Positions 26,906 through 35,609 of a stretch of 64,000 nucleotides of DNA are shown here, piece by piece. Under the pieces are notes generated by a model. The model was not told the origin of the DNA, did no database searches, and saw nothing but the letters and a program-made list of their open reading frames with translations. This stretch comes from Sphingobacteriaceae bacterium (GTDB lineage: Bacteria; Bacteroidota; Bacteroidia; Sphingobacteriales; Sphingobacteriaceae): contig CANHGR010000009.1 of the NCBI GenBank assembly GCA_947460875.1, positions 1 through 64,000 of the forward strand, read 5' to 3'. Every line of letters begins with the position of its first letter. The first letter of the stretch is position 1. A program made the translations under genes and the position numbers.

Positions 26906-26934
26906 CCGGATTTATGGAAATCCGGTTTTTTTTT
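26906..26934 (+). terminator. Terminator-like hairpin between exbB and exbD
   Basis: CCGGATTT and AAATCCGG form a perfect 8-bp stem around ATGG, followed by nine T. It stands 18 bases after exbB and 50 bases before the first exbD, so part of the transcription should stop here. Confidence 0.8.
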
Positions 26935-26983
26935 CATCATAAGAACAAAAAAATAATTAAGTACTTATTTTAATAATAGGACA

Positions 26984-27598
26984 ATGCCTAGAATAAAAAT
27001 TGGAAGAAAGAGTACAGCAATCGATATGACTGCCATGTGCGATGTGGCGTTCCTGTTGCTTACGTTCTTTATCTTAACTGCAACGGCGCGTCAGGTTGAC
27101 CCTCTTCCTGTTGATATGCCGTCTTCAACTACCCAGGCTAAATTGCCTGATTTGGATGTAGGAACGATATCGATTGGCGATGGAAAGGTTTTCATGGGAA
27201 TAAGCGGTCAGCACGTTCGTGAAGCTTGGCTTGAAAAGGTTGGTGCTAATTTTGGTCAGGGGTTCAGCGCTGCAGAAAAGAAAGAATTCTCATTGCTAGA
27301 AAGCTTTGGTGTTCCAATTCAGAATATGCATGAGTTTCTAGCTGCCGATCCAAAACTTCGTGCTCAGCCGGGTTTTCAACCGGGTATACCGTTAGATACG
27401 GTTAAAAACGAATTGTTCTTCTGGATAATTGAGGCTCGTAGAGCAACAAAAGAAGCTGGAAATGATATGCGTATTGCTATCAAAGGAGATATCAAACAGG
27501 AATATCCTCTTGTTAAAGAAGTTATCGAGATCTTGCAAAAGCAAAAAGTTAACAACTTTAGTTTAATCACTGCTCTCGAAGCTGCTCCAAAGAAATAG
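26984..27598 (+). CDS. exbD: ExbD/TolR-type protein, first copy
   Basis: The protein has 204 residues. The single N-terminal helix contains the conserved proton-carrying aspartate (MTAMCDVAFLLLTFFILTA, D19). The rest is periplasmic. It is longer than a typical ExbD (about 140 residues), with an inserted segment between residues 70 and 140. It works with ExbB and TonB. A second, different copy follows after 28 bases. Confidence 0.9.
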   Translation: MPRIKIGRKSTAIDMTAMCDVAFLLLTFFILTATARQVDPLPVDMPSSTTQAKLPDLDVGTISIGDGKVFMGISGQHVREAWLEKVGANFGQGFSAAEKKEFSLLESFGVPIQNMHEFLAADPKLRAQPGFQPGIPLDTVKNELFFWIIEARRATKEAGNDMRIAIKGDIKQEYPLVKEVIEILQKQKVNNFSLITALEAAPKK

Positions 27599-27626
27599 AT
27601 AATTAATAATTTAAAGATTTAGACAA

Positions 27627-28172
27627 ATGGCAGAATTAGATACCTCCGGCGGAGGCAGTAAAAAGGGCGGGAAGATAAGAAGTAAAAAGCAGTCTACCCG
27701 CGTAGATCTAACAGCGATGGTGGATCTTGCCTTCCTGCTCATTACATTCTTTATGTTGACGACGACTCTTGCGAAACCACAAGCGATGGACTTGGTAATG
27801 CCTGATGACTCCGACAAAGAGGAAGAACTTAAGGTTGCAGATGATAGATCAATGACTATTTTGCTAGGGTCAAAAGATCAAGTGCAATGGTATATGGGTA
27901 AGGCTTCAGATCCTCAAAATCTTACAAAGGATTTCTTTGGTGCTAATAATATCAGGAAAGCAATTTATGATATGAAGGAGCAGGTTAAAAAGAATTACCC
28001 AGATGATCCTGCTAAAGATTTGTTGATTTTGATTAAGCCGAGCGATAAGTCAACGTATAAAAATTTAGTCGATATCCTCGATGAAATGAAGGTGACTGAT
28101 GTTAAGAAGTATGCGATCGTCGACATTCTCCCGGTTGAAATACAATCTTTAACCAGCAGTGGTATCTATTAA
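27627..28172 (+). CDS. exbD: ExbD/TolR-type protein, second copy
   Basis: The protein has 181 residues. The membrane helix with the key aspartate is LTAMVDLAFLLITFFMLTTTL (near residue 33), after a basic, glycine-rich cytoplasmic start. The periplasmic part differs from the first copy. Paired unlike ExbD proteins are usual in Bacteroidota TonB loci and may form a heteromeric complex. It is followed 38 bases later by tonB. Confidence 0.9.
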   Translation: MAELDTSGGGSKKGGKIRSKKQSTRVDLTAMVDLAFLLITFFMLTTTLAKPQAMDLVMPDDSDKEEELKVADDRSMTILLGSKDQVQWYMGKASDPQNLTKDFFGANNIRKAIYDMKEQVKKNYPDDPAKDLLILIKPSDKSTYKNLVDILDEMKVTDVKKYAIVDILPVEIQSLTSSGIY

Positions 28173-28210
28173 ATTAAAGACGTTATTAAATACCATTAAA
28201 AAATAAAACT

Positions 28211-29011
<801 letters not shown>

Positions 29012-29024
29012 GCATTAAATAATA

Positions 29025-29255
29025 ATGCTTAATTCAAAAGAAAGACTGCATAAATCGCCTGGACAGGTATTTATGCAGTTTTTAGGTTTATTGATGTTTG
29101 CATTTTATTTTATTCTAGGTTTGGTGATCATTTTTTGGAGTGATTTTCCACTGGAGTTCAGTAGATTTTACCGGATTTTATTCGGAGTAGCTTTGATCGT
29201 GTATTCTTTTTTCAGGTTTGTAAGGATTATGCAGGTTCGAAATGAAGAAAGATGA
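29025..29255 (+). CDS. Small two-helix membrane protein
   Basis: The product has 76 residues with two hydrophobic helices (about residues 15-37 and 48-65) and a basic end. I recognise no named family. It starts 13 bases after tonB and overlaps the PstS-like gene by four bases (ATGA), so it is part of the same transcript and could assist the TonB complex or the lipoprotein that follows. Confidence 0.75.
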   Translation: MLNSKERLHKSPGQVFMQFLGLLMFAFYFILGLVIIFWSDFPLEFSRFYRILFGVALIVYSFFRFVRIMQVRNEER

Positions 29256-30163
29256 AACAGACAATAGGTGTAGCCGGATATTTGATCTTGCTTTGTTTAC
29301 ATTCATGTAGCAGTTCGAGTTCAGATCAAGCACGAAGTTTTACGTCGGGATCTTCTATCATCATTGCAGATGAGAGTTTTGCGCCGATAGTGGAAGATGA
29401 GTTGTTTGTTTTTAAAAAAAGTTATCCGGACGCTGAGATAAATGTAAAGTATCGGCCGGAAATTCAACTTTTAAATGCGTTCTTAAATGATAGCGGACAG
29501 GTTGCTGTGATGTCGCGGAGGTTAACTGTCGAAGAAAGGAAGATTTACGAAAATAAAAACATTGTTGTACGCGTTAATCGGTTTGCTGTAGACGGTATCG
29601 CTCTGGTTACACACAAAACAACAGTAGATAGCAACATAGCTGTTGATGAACTAGTTGATGTGATGAAAGGTAACAAGGGAAATATACAAAACCTTGTTTT
29701 TGACAATGCCAACTCAAGCACAGTTCGTTATTTGAAGGAAATAAGTGGAGTGAAGGATTTGCCTAAAACGGGAATTTACGCTCTTAAGTCAAATTCGGAA
29801 GTGATTAAATTTGTTCATAATAATCCGGGTTCAATAGGCGTTATAGGTGTAAATTGGATGAAAGGCGCCTCAGATAAGGAAACGAGGACCTATATTAGTA
29901 ATTTGAAAACGATGGGGGTGAAAAATTCGGCGGGTAAGAAAGGATCTGATGATTATTATTATCCGGATCAAAATAGTTTAGCATTAGGGTTATACGCTCT
30001 TACAAGAGAGCTTTTTATTATAAATTGTGAAGGGGGCCCTGGTCCTGGTGCAGGATTTGCATCATTTATAGCCGGAGAACGAGGGCAGCGTATCGTTTTA
30101 AAATCAGGACTTTTGCCTGATAAGATACCGTCCCGCGAAATAATTATTAGAAGTAAATTATAA
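29252..30163 (+). CDS. PstS-like substrate-binding lipoprotein
   Basis: The protein has 303 residues. The signal peptide ends in LHSC, a lipobox with the lipidated Cys at residue 19. The mature part is a phosphate-binding-protein fold (IIIADESFAPIVEDEL, VAVMSRRLTVEE, VDGIALVTHK, NPGSIGVIGVNW). No pstC, pstA, pstB or phoU is nearby. It is embedded in a TonB operon, so it may bind phosphate or another oxyanion at the periplasmic face for TonB-linked import, or serve as a sensor. The function is inferred from fold only. Confidence 0.8.
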   Translation: MKQTIGVAGYLILLCLHSCSSSSSDQARSFTSGSSIIIADESFAPIVEDELFVFKKSYPDAEINVKYRPEIQLLNAFLNDSGQVAVMSRRLTVEERKIYENKNIVVRVNRFAVDGIALVTHKTTVDSNIAVDELVDVMKGNKGNIQNLVFDNANSSTVRYLKEISGVKDLPKTGIYALKSNSEVIKFVHNNPGSIGVIGVNWMKGASDKETRTYISNLKTMGVKNSAGKKGSDDYYYPDQNSLALGLYALTRELFIINCEGGPGPGAGFASFIAGERGQRIVLKSGLLPDKIPSREIIIRSKL

Positions 30164-30174
30164 AATTGTAGTAT

Positions 30175-32004
30175 ATGAAAATCATGAAAAAGACATTTAA
30201 AGCAACATTGGCGTTGGTTTTATTGGGTTCAGCGGTTTTTGCGCAAAGTCTAGCCGATGCAAAAAAAGCAATAGATGCCGAACAATACCTAAAAGCCAAA
30301 AGTATCCTTAAGGGCCTTATCAAAGCAAAACCTGCTGATGCTGAGAACTATTTTTATCTCGGTGATATATATTTGAAGGACGAATACGTCGATTCTGCAA
30401 AAATAACATTCGCTCAAGGTGTAACCGCAGACGTTGAATATCCACTTAACTATGTGGGCTTAGGCGCAATTGACCTAGAGAATAATAATAAGGTAGCTGC
30501 CAAGGCAAATTTCGAGAAGGCAAAATCGTTTGTAAAAAAGAAGGACTACACGCCGTTTTTAAACGCGGCTAAGTTTTATACGTTCGCCTCGGTTCCTGAT
30601 TTTGATGCCGCGCTTAGCTATCTCGAAGCTGCAAAACTTTTAAATTCAAAAGATGCGCAGATTAGTTTGGCTTTTGGTGATACGTATCGTGAGAGAAATG
30701 ATAACAGCAAGGGCGATTTAAGTGCTTCCTACAAAGCATACCAAGAAGCATACACACTGGACAATTCTTTATTACGTGCAAAAGTTGAAACAGCTGTAAT
30801 TATAAAGAGGGCACAAGCTTGGGAAGATGCTATAAAAGCTTTTAATGAAGTAATTGCAATTAACCCTAATTATGGTCCTGCATATCGTGAACTCGCCGAG
30901 ACATACAGACTTTGGGCGAGAGTTGAAACTACAGATCGTGATTTGCACTTTAACAAAGCCCTTGACGCCTACAAGAAGTACCTTGACTTAACAGATAAAT
31001 CATTGGAGTCTCAATTGAGATATGCTGAGTTCCTTGTATACACAAGAAATTGGTCGGAAGTTAAAAGAGTGGCTGATGAGATGGGAAGAGTACCTGGGGT
31101 AAACTTAAAAGTTAGACGCTTTCAGGGTTACGGAGCCTATGAAAACAAAAATTTCCCTGAGGCAGAAGAAAGATTAACTGACTTTATTTCAAAAGCTGAG
31201 TCAGGTCGTATTATTCCTCAGGATTATTATTTCCGTGGACGTGCTAGGATGGAAAACGGAAAAATGAGAGAGGCATTGGGCGACTTAAAGAAGGCCGTGG
31301 AAATGGATTCTACAAATGCTGAAGATGTAAGCGCTGTCGCACTTAAATTATATAGCGACAAAAAATACGCTGAGGCTGCTGAATTGTATGAGTCATCTGC
31401 AAGTAAGAACGCTAGCGCTTCAAAAAAGGCTACGGACTATTTTAACATGGGGATGAGTAATTACAATCACTTTTTAACTAATTTCGACAGAGATACTGTT
31501 AACAGACAAAAGGGTATGCCCTTACTAGTTAAGGCTGATTCTGCGTTTAGTTACCTTAATCGCATTGCTCCTACATTTCTAGGGGCGTATAATATGCGTG
31601 CCCAAGTAATTAACAAAACGGACGATCCGAAAAATCTTCAAGGTCTGGCTATTCCGTATTATGAGAAATATATCGAAGTTGTAAAAGCCAAGGCACCGAC
31701 TCTGGCTGACGCAGATAAAATTATAGTAATTAACACTTACAAAAGCAGTATTGCGTTTAATATCTTCTATAAGAAATACCAAACCGCAACTGACCCGCTT
31801 GTGAAACTTGCCGCGTTGCAGAAAACGAAAGAGTATCTACAGAAGGTGACAGACTTAAATCCCGATGATATTTATTCTCCAGCAAGAGAAGCAACAGCGA
31901 CTACTCCAGCAACCGCTGCCATCACTACAAAAGATTTGATGGGTCAGATCGATACTCTTGTAGCAGATTTGCAAAAGAGAACTGGAACTGCGCCTGCTCA
32001 ATAA
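30175..32004 (+). CDS. Large TPR-repeat periplasmic protein
   Basis: The protein has 609 residues. Residues 1-23 are a signal peptide (ending VFAQS). The rest is almost entirely helical tetratricopeptide repeats, for example AENYFYLGDIYLKDEYVDSA, AINPNYGPAYRELAETY and EDYYFRGRAR-like units; the C-terminus is Ala/Thr-rich. It probably acts as a scaffold. It begins 11 bases after the PstS-like gene and closes the operon. ATG 30184 is a possible alternative start. Similar exb-pstS-TPR gene orders are common in the phylum, so a joint role is likely but unproven. Confidence 0.85.
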   Translation: MKIMKKTFKATLALVLLGSAVFAQSLADAKKAIDAEQYLKAKSILKGLIKAKPADAENYFYLGDIYLKDEYVDSAKITFAQGVTADVEYPLNYVGLGAIDLENNNKVAAKANFEKAKSFVKKKDYTPFLNAAKFYTFASVPDFDAALSYLEAAKLLNSKDAQISLAFGDTYRERNDNSKGDLSASYKAYQEAYTLDNSLLRAKVETAVIIKRAQAWEDAIKAFNEVIAINPNYGPAYRELAETYRLWARVETTDRDLHFNKALDAYKKYLDLTDKSLESQLRYAEFLVYTRNWSEVKRVADEMGRVPGVNLKVRRFQGYGAYENKNFPEAEERLTDFISKAESGRIIPQDYYFRGRARMENGKMREALGDLKKAVEMDSTNAEDVSAVALKLYSDKKYAEAAELYESSASKNASASKKATDYFNMGMSNYNHFLTNFDRDTVNRQKGMPLLVKADSAFSYLNRIAPTFLGAYNMRAQVINKTDDPKNLQGLAIPYYEKYIEVVKAKAPTLADADKIIVINTYKSSIAFNIFYKKYQTATDPLVKLAALQKTKEYLQKVTDLNPDDIYSPAREATATTPATAAITTKDLMGQIDTLVADLQKRTGTAPAQ

Positions 32005-32033
32005 GTAGCTCTGAAAAAGAGCTAAATATTTTT

Positions 32034-32070
32034 GCAAAAGAGACCGATTTTTTCGGTCTCTTTTGCTTTT
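32034..32070 (+). terminator. Terminator of the TonB locus
   Basis: GCAAAAGAGACCGA and TCGGTCTCTTTTGC form a perfect 14-bp stem around a T5 loop and are followed by a short T run. A weaker AGCTC/GAGCT hairpin stands just before it (about 32007-32024). Confidence 0.9.
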
Positions 32071-32135
32071 TAGACCATCGTGAGAAAAATATTACAAAGA
32101 ATTATTTAGAAAGAGTATTTATAGACTTTTTTGTG

Positions 32136-32166
32136 TTGATAAGACACAACTATCGTGCTATATTTG
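32136..32166 (+). promoter_or_regulatory. Promoter of the nuo operon
   Basis: TTG (32136-32138) and TATATTTG (32159-32166) are 20 bases apart, an exact fit to the Bacteroidota -33/-7 consensus. The start of transcription would be near 32173, just before ATG 32185. This argues against the in-frame GTG at 32155 as the nuoA start. Confidence 0.7.
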
Positions 32167-32184
32167 CCCGACATTTCAAATAGA

Positions 32185-32556
32185 ATGGAAGTACAAAGCA
32201 CACCTGTAAATTATCTGCCCATTATCTTCCAAATACTTGTGGCTCTAGGTTTCGCTGTCGGCACGATGGTTGTGACACACATGATCGGTCCGAAACGCAG
32301 AACTGCAGAGAAACTAACTCCTTTCGAATCCGGAATAGAAGTTATTGGAAATGCAAGGCAACCATTCTCAATCAAGTATTTTTTGGTAGCTATTTTATTT
32401 GTATTATTTGATGTGGAGGTGATTTTTATGTACCCATGGGCGGTAAACTTTAGGGAACTTGGACTCGACGGGATGATTCAGATGTTCATTTTTATGGGAA
32501 CATTACTTTTGGGTTTTATTTATATTATAAAAAAGAAGGCGCTCGATTGGGAGTAA
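32185..32556 (+). CDS. nuoA: NADH-quinone oxidoreductase subunit A
   Basis: This membrane subunit has 123 residues and three helices. Conserved features are KRRTAEKLTPFESGIE-like (here PKRRTAEKLTPFESG), the following KYFLVAILFVLFDVEVIFMYPWA helix with its acidic pair, and a lysine-rich end. It lies at the joint between the membrane arm and the quinone cavity of complex I. The ATG at 32185 is supported by the promoter position. First gene of nuoA-N. Confidence 0.94.
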   Translation: MEVQSTPVNYLPIIFQILVALGFAVGTMVVTHMIGPKRRTAEKLTPFESGIEVIGNARQPFSIKYFLVAILFVLFDVEVIFMYPWAVNFRELGLDGMIQMFIFMGTLLLGFIYIIKKKALDWE

Positions 32557-32696
32557 TAATCAAATTACAGAAGATCGAATACAGCATTAAACGTGTAAAT
32601 TTGCAGAGTTAAAGTTCAATAATTAGATCGTTTAAACGGCGAAGTTTTTAACCTAATTATTGACAGAATTTAAGATTTTTTTTGGCGAAGGCAAGT

Positions 32697-33239
32697 ATGA
32701 GTGATGTAAAATTAGTTGAAGCTCCCCCCGGTGTCGAAGGGTCCGGTTTTTTTGCAACCTCTTTAGATAAAGTGGTTGGCCTTGCCCGCTCACATTCTTT
32801 ATGGCCTTTGCCGTTTGCCACTTCATGCTGCGGAATAGAATTTATGGCCACAATGGGATCTCATTATGATCTCGGCAGATTTGGTGCAGAGCGCCCCAGC
32901 TTCTCGCCTCGCCAGGCAGATATGTTAATGGTGATGGGGACGATCGCTAAAAAAATGGCTCCGGTACTTAAGCAGGTTTATATTCAGATGGCCGAACCGC
33001 GTTGGGTAATTGCCGTTGGCGCCTGTGCTTCTAGCGGAGGAATTTTTGATACTTACTCTGTATTGCAAGGCATTGATGAAATTATACCGGTAGATGTTTA
33101 TGTGCCGGGTTGCCCGCCAAGGCCCGAAGCGATTCTCGATGGTGTCATGAGAATACAGGATTTGGTTAGGAATGAGTCGCTGAGACGCAGAGAGTCACAT
33201 GAATACAAACAATTACTAGCGAAATACGGCATCCAGTAA
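32697..33239 (+). CDS. nuoB: NADH-quinone oxidoreductase subunit B
   Basis: The product has 180 residues and carries cluster N2, the last iron-sulfur centre before quinone. Ligands are visible as the tandem CC in [12 protein letters not shown] in VGACASSGG and C in [15 protein letters not shown] 32697 ([12 protein letters not shown]) is preferred over a TTG 15 bases upstream. It follows nuoA after 140 bases in which I see no terminator. Confidence 0.95.
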   Translation: MSDVKLVEAPPGVEGSGFFATSLDKVVGLARSHSLWPLPFATSCCGIEFMATMGSHYDLGRFGAERPSFSPRQADMLMVMGTIAKKMAPVLKQVYIQMAEPRWVIAVGACASSGGIFDTYSVLQGIDEIIPVDVYVPGCPPRPEAILDGVMRIQDLVRNESLRRRESHEYKQLLAKYGIQ

Positions 33240-33743
33240 ATGGGCAAATTAGATACTCAGTTTTTAATTCAGAAGTTAACCGCCGAGTTCGGCGACAAAA
33301 TATCGGCTCCATCAGAGCCATTTGCCTTGCTGACATTTGAAACGAGTAAGGAAACTATCAGTTCAGTCTTAGCTTTTTTGAAGAATGACCCTGAGCTAAA
33401 TTTCAACTACCTTACTGATATCACCGGAATTCATTATCCCGAAAAACATCTTGCTGTTGGTGTGATCTATCATGTTCACAGTTTAGTTAATAATGTTAGA
33501 GTAAGAATTAAGGTGTTTTTGGATGCAACTAATCCGACGATTACAACGGCAACAAGCCTTTGGGAGGGCGCCAATTGGATGGAGCGTGAGACCTATGATT
33601 TTTTTGGTATTATTTTCGAAGGCCACCCCAATCTACAGCGCATTTTGAATGTTGATGATATGACGGTGTTCCCGATGAGGAAGGAATATCCTCTTGAAGA
33701 TCCAAATAGAGTAGATAAGAGGGATTTTTTCTTTGGAAGGTAG
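33240..33743 (+). CDS. nuoC: NADH-quinone oxidoreductase subunit C
   Basis: The product has 167 residues of the 30-kDa subunit family. The signature ERETYDFFGIIFEGHPNLQRIL lies near residue 116 and the final EYPLEDPNRVDKRDFFFGR segment is typical. It is separate from nuoD, unlike the fused NuoCD of enterobacteria. It starts at the base after the nuoB stop codon. Confidence 0.94.
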   Translation: MGKLDTQFLIQKLTAEFGDKISAPSEPFALLTFETSKETISSVLAFLKNDPELNFNYLTDITGIHYPEKHLAVGVIYHVHSLVNNVRVRIKVFLDATNPTITTATSLWEGANWMERETYDFFGIIFEGHPNLQRILNVDDMTVFPMRKEYPLEDPNRVDKRDFFFGR

Positions 33744-33756
33744 GGTGAAGAGCTGT

Positions 33757-33802
33757 AAGTGATAAGTAATAGGTTTTAGGTTATAAGTAATAAGTTAAAA
33801 TA
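33757..33802. repeat. Short imperfect repeat between nuoC and nuoD
   Basis: The spacer holds ATAAGTAATAGGTT and, after about 15 bases, ATAAGTAATAAGTT: two direct copies differing at one base, in a T/A/G-only tract. This looks like a fragment of a dispersed intergenic repeat. Confidence 0.5.
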
Positions 33803-33852
33803 GATAGAAGCGAACGAAAATTTTAAATTCATTTCGCCTTTTAAATAGAAGT

Positions 33853-35064
33853 ATGCAGAACCACCCGGTGCTAACAGATAACGATCCTCAGGGAGAAACG
33901 ACCACGCTAAACCTTGGGCCTACCCATCCGGCTACCCATGGAGTCTTCCAGAATGTGTTGGAAATGGATGGGGAACGTATTGTTAGCGGTGTTTCTACAA
34001 TCGGATATATCCACCGGGCTTTTGAAAAAATTGCCGAGCACAGACCTTTTTACCAAATCACACCTTTAACTGATCGGATGAACTATTGTTCATCACCGAT
34101 TAATAATATGGGCTGGCACATGACAGTTGAGAAACTTCTGGGCGTGCAAACGCCGAAGCGTGTCGACTATATGCGGGTTATTGTCATGGAACTGGCGCGT
34201 ATTTCAGATCATTTGATTTGCAATGGCATCTTAGGCGTTGATACAGGAGCCTACTCAGGCTTTTTATATCTGATGGAAGAAAGGGAGCACATCTATGAGA
34301 TTTACGAAGAGATATGTGGCGCTCGCCTAACAACCAACATCGGACGTATCGGTGGCTTTGAACGTGATTTCAACGATATCGCATACGCTAAACTTGATAA
34401 GTTCTTAAAGAATTTTCCGCCAATTTTAAGAGAATTCGAAGAGCTTTTTAATAGGAACAGGATTTTTATCGACCGTACAACCGGAGTTGGGGCTGTTGAT
34501 GCAGAAACTGCTTTAAATTATAGCTGGAGTGGCCCAATTTTGAGGGCATGTGGAGTCGACTATGATGTCCGTGTCAATGAGCCTTATTCTTCGTACGAGG
34601 ATTTTGATTTTGAAATCCCGGTAGGGACTACAGGGGATGTTTATGACCGGTTCATTGTGCGCAATGAAGAAATGTGGCAAAGTGTTCGGATCATTGAGCA
34701 AGCGCTTGAAAAGATAAAAAAGGAACCTAAGGGAGTATTCCACGCGGATGTCCCTGAATTTTACCTTCCTCCAAAAGAAGAAGTATATAATAACATGGAG
34801 GCATTGATCTATCATTTCAAAATTGTGATGGGCGAGATTGACACACCAAAAACAGAAGTTTATCATTGTGTAGAAGGTGGCAATGGCGAACTGGGCTTTT
34901 ATTTGGTAAATGATGGCGGCAGAACACCGTACCGTCTTCACTTCCGTAGGCCAAGCTTTATCAATTACCAGATGTATGCTCCGATGAGCAGAGGTATGTT
35001 GCTTTCGGATGCGATAATTAATATGAGTAGTTTAAATGTAATAGCAGGAGAATTAGATGCTTAG
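33853..35064 (+). CDS. nuoD: NADH-quinone oxidoreductase subunit D
   Basis: The 49-kDa subunit has 403 residues and forms most of the quinone pocket with NuoB. Motifs are NLGPTHPATHGVFQ at the N-terminus (with the quinone-binding His), YIHRAFEKIAE, NNMGWHMTVEKLLG and the closing DGGRTPYRLHFRRPSF. It follows a 109-base spacer with a short repeat and overlaps nuoE by eight bases. Confidence 0.95.
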   Translation: MQNHPVLTDNDPQGETTTLNLGPTHPATHGVFQNVLEMDGERIVSGVSTIGYIHRAFEKIAEHRPFYQITPLTDRMNYCSSPINNMGWHMTVEKLLGVQTPKRVDYMRVIVMELARISDHLICNGILGVDTGAYSGFLYLMEEREHIYEIYEEICGARLTTNIGRIGGFERDFNDIAYAKLDKFLKNFPPILREFEELFNRNRIFIDRTTGVGAVDAETALNYSWSGPILRACGVDYDVRVNEPYSSYEDFDFEIPVGTTGDVYDRFIVRNEEMWQSVRIIEQALEKIKKEPKGVFHADVPEFYLPPKEEVYNNMEALIYHFKIVMGEIDTPKTEVYHCVEGGNGELGFYLVNDGGRTPYRLHFRRPSFINYQMYAPMSRGMLLSDAIINMSSLNVIAGELDA

Positions 35065-35572
35065 TATTACTGAAACAGAAGTGGTGTCATTTTCTCAGGA
35101 GCTTATTTCTAGGTGTAATGAAGTAGTGGCACGATATCCGGAAGGAAAGCAAAAGTCGGCCTTGCTGCCAATTTTACATTTCGTGCAGGCAGAATTCGGT
35201 TGGGTAAGTGCTCCAGCGATGGACAGAGTAGCGGAATTTTTGGACATTGCTCCGATTGAAGTTTATGAAGTTGCTACATTTTATACGATGTTTTTTCTTC
35301 AGCCTAGAGGAAAGTATGTTCTTGAAGTTTGCCGTACCGGACCTTGTTGTTTAGTTGGCGCAGAAAAGATCATGAGGTACATTGAGCAGAAGCTAGAAGT
35401 AAAAGAAGGCGAAGTTACGGCTGATGGAATGTTCAGTTGGCGCGGCGTTGAGTGCCTTGCTGCCTGCGGTATGGCTCCGGTTTTGCAGATCGGACCCGAA
35501 TATACTTTTTATGAGAACCTTGATGAACGCAGGGTTGATGAGTTGATCAGTAATTTAAAATCAAAGCAATAA
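35057..35572 (+). CDS. nuoE: NADH-quinone oxidoreductase subunit E
   Basis: The product has 171 residues with a thioredoxin-like [2Fe-2S] domain (cluster N1a). Ligands are the two cysteines of EVCRTGPCCLV and those of VECLAACGMAP. The helical start with ALLPILHFVQAEFGWV is standard. With NuoF and NuoG it forms the NADH-oxidising module, present here although many bacteria with a nuo operon lack it. Confidence 0.95.
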   Translation: MLSITETEVVSFSQELISRCNEVVARYPEGKQKSALLPILHFVQAEFGWVSAPAMDRVAEFLDIAPIEVYEVATFYTMFFLQPRGKYVLEVCRTGPCCLVGAEKIMRYIEQKLEVKEGEVTADGMFSWRGVECLAACGMAPVLQIGPEYTFYENLDERRVDELISNLKSKQ

Positions 35573-35579
35573 TAATACA

Positions 35580-35598
35580 TGCTGAGCCTGTCAAAGCA
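35580..35598. repeat. Degenerate copy of a common intergenic palindrome
   Basis: TGCTGAGCCTGTCAAAGCA between nuoE and nuoF resembles the widely spread CTGAGCCTGTCGAAG-type element, with short complementary ends (TGCT/AGCA). It is only 19 bases, so it may be a chance or decayed copy. Confidence 0.3.
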
Positions 35599-35609
35599 TA
35601 AATAAACAC

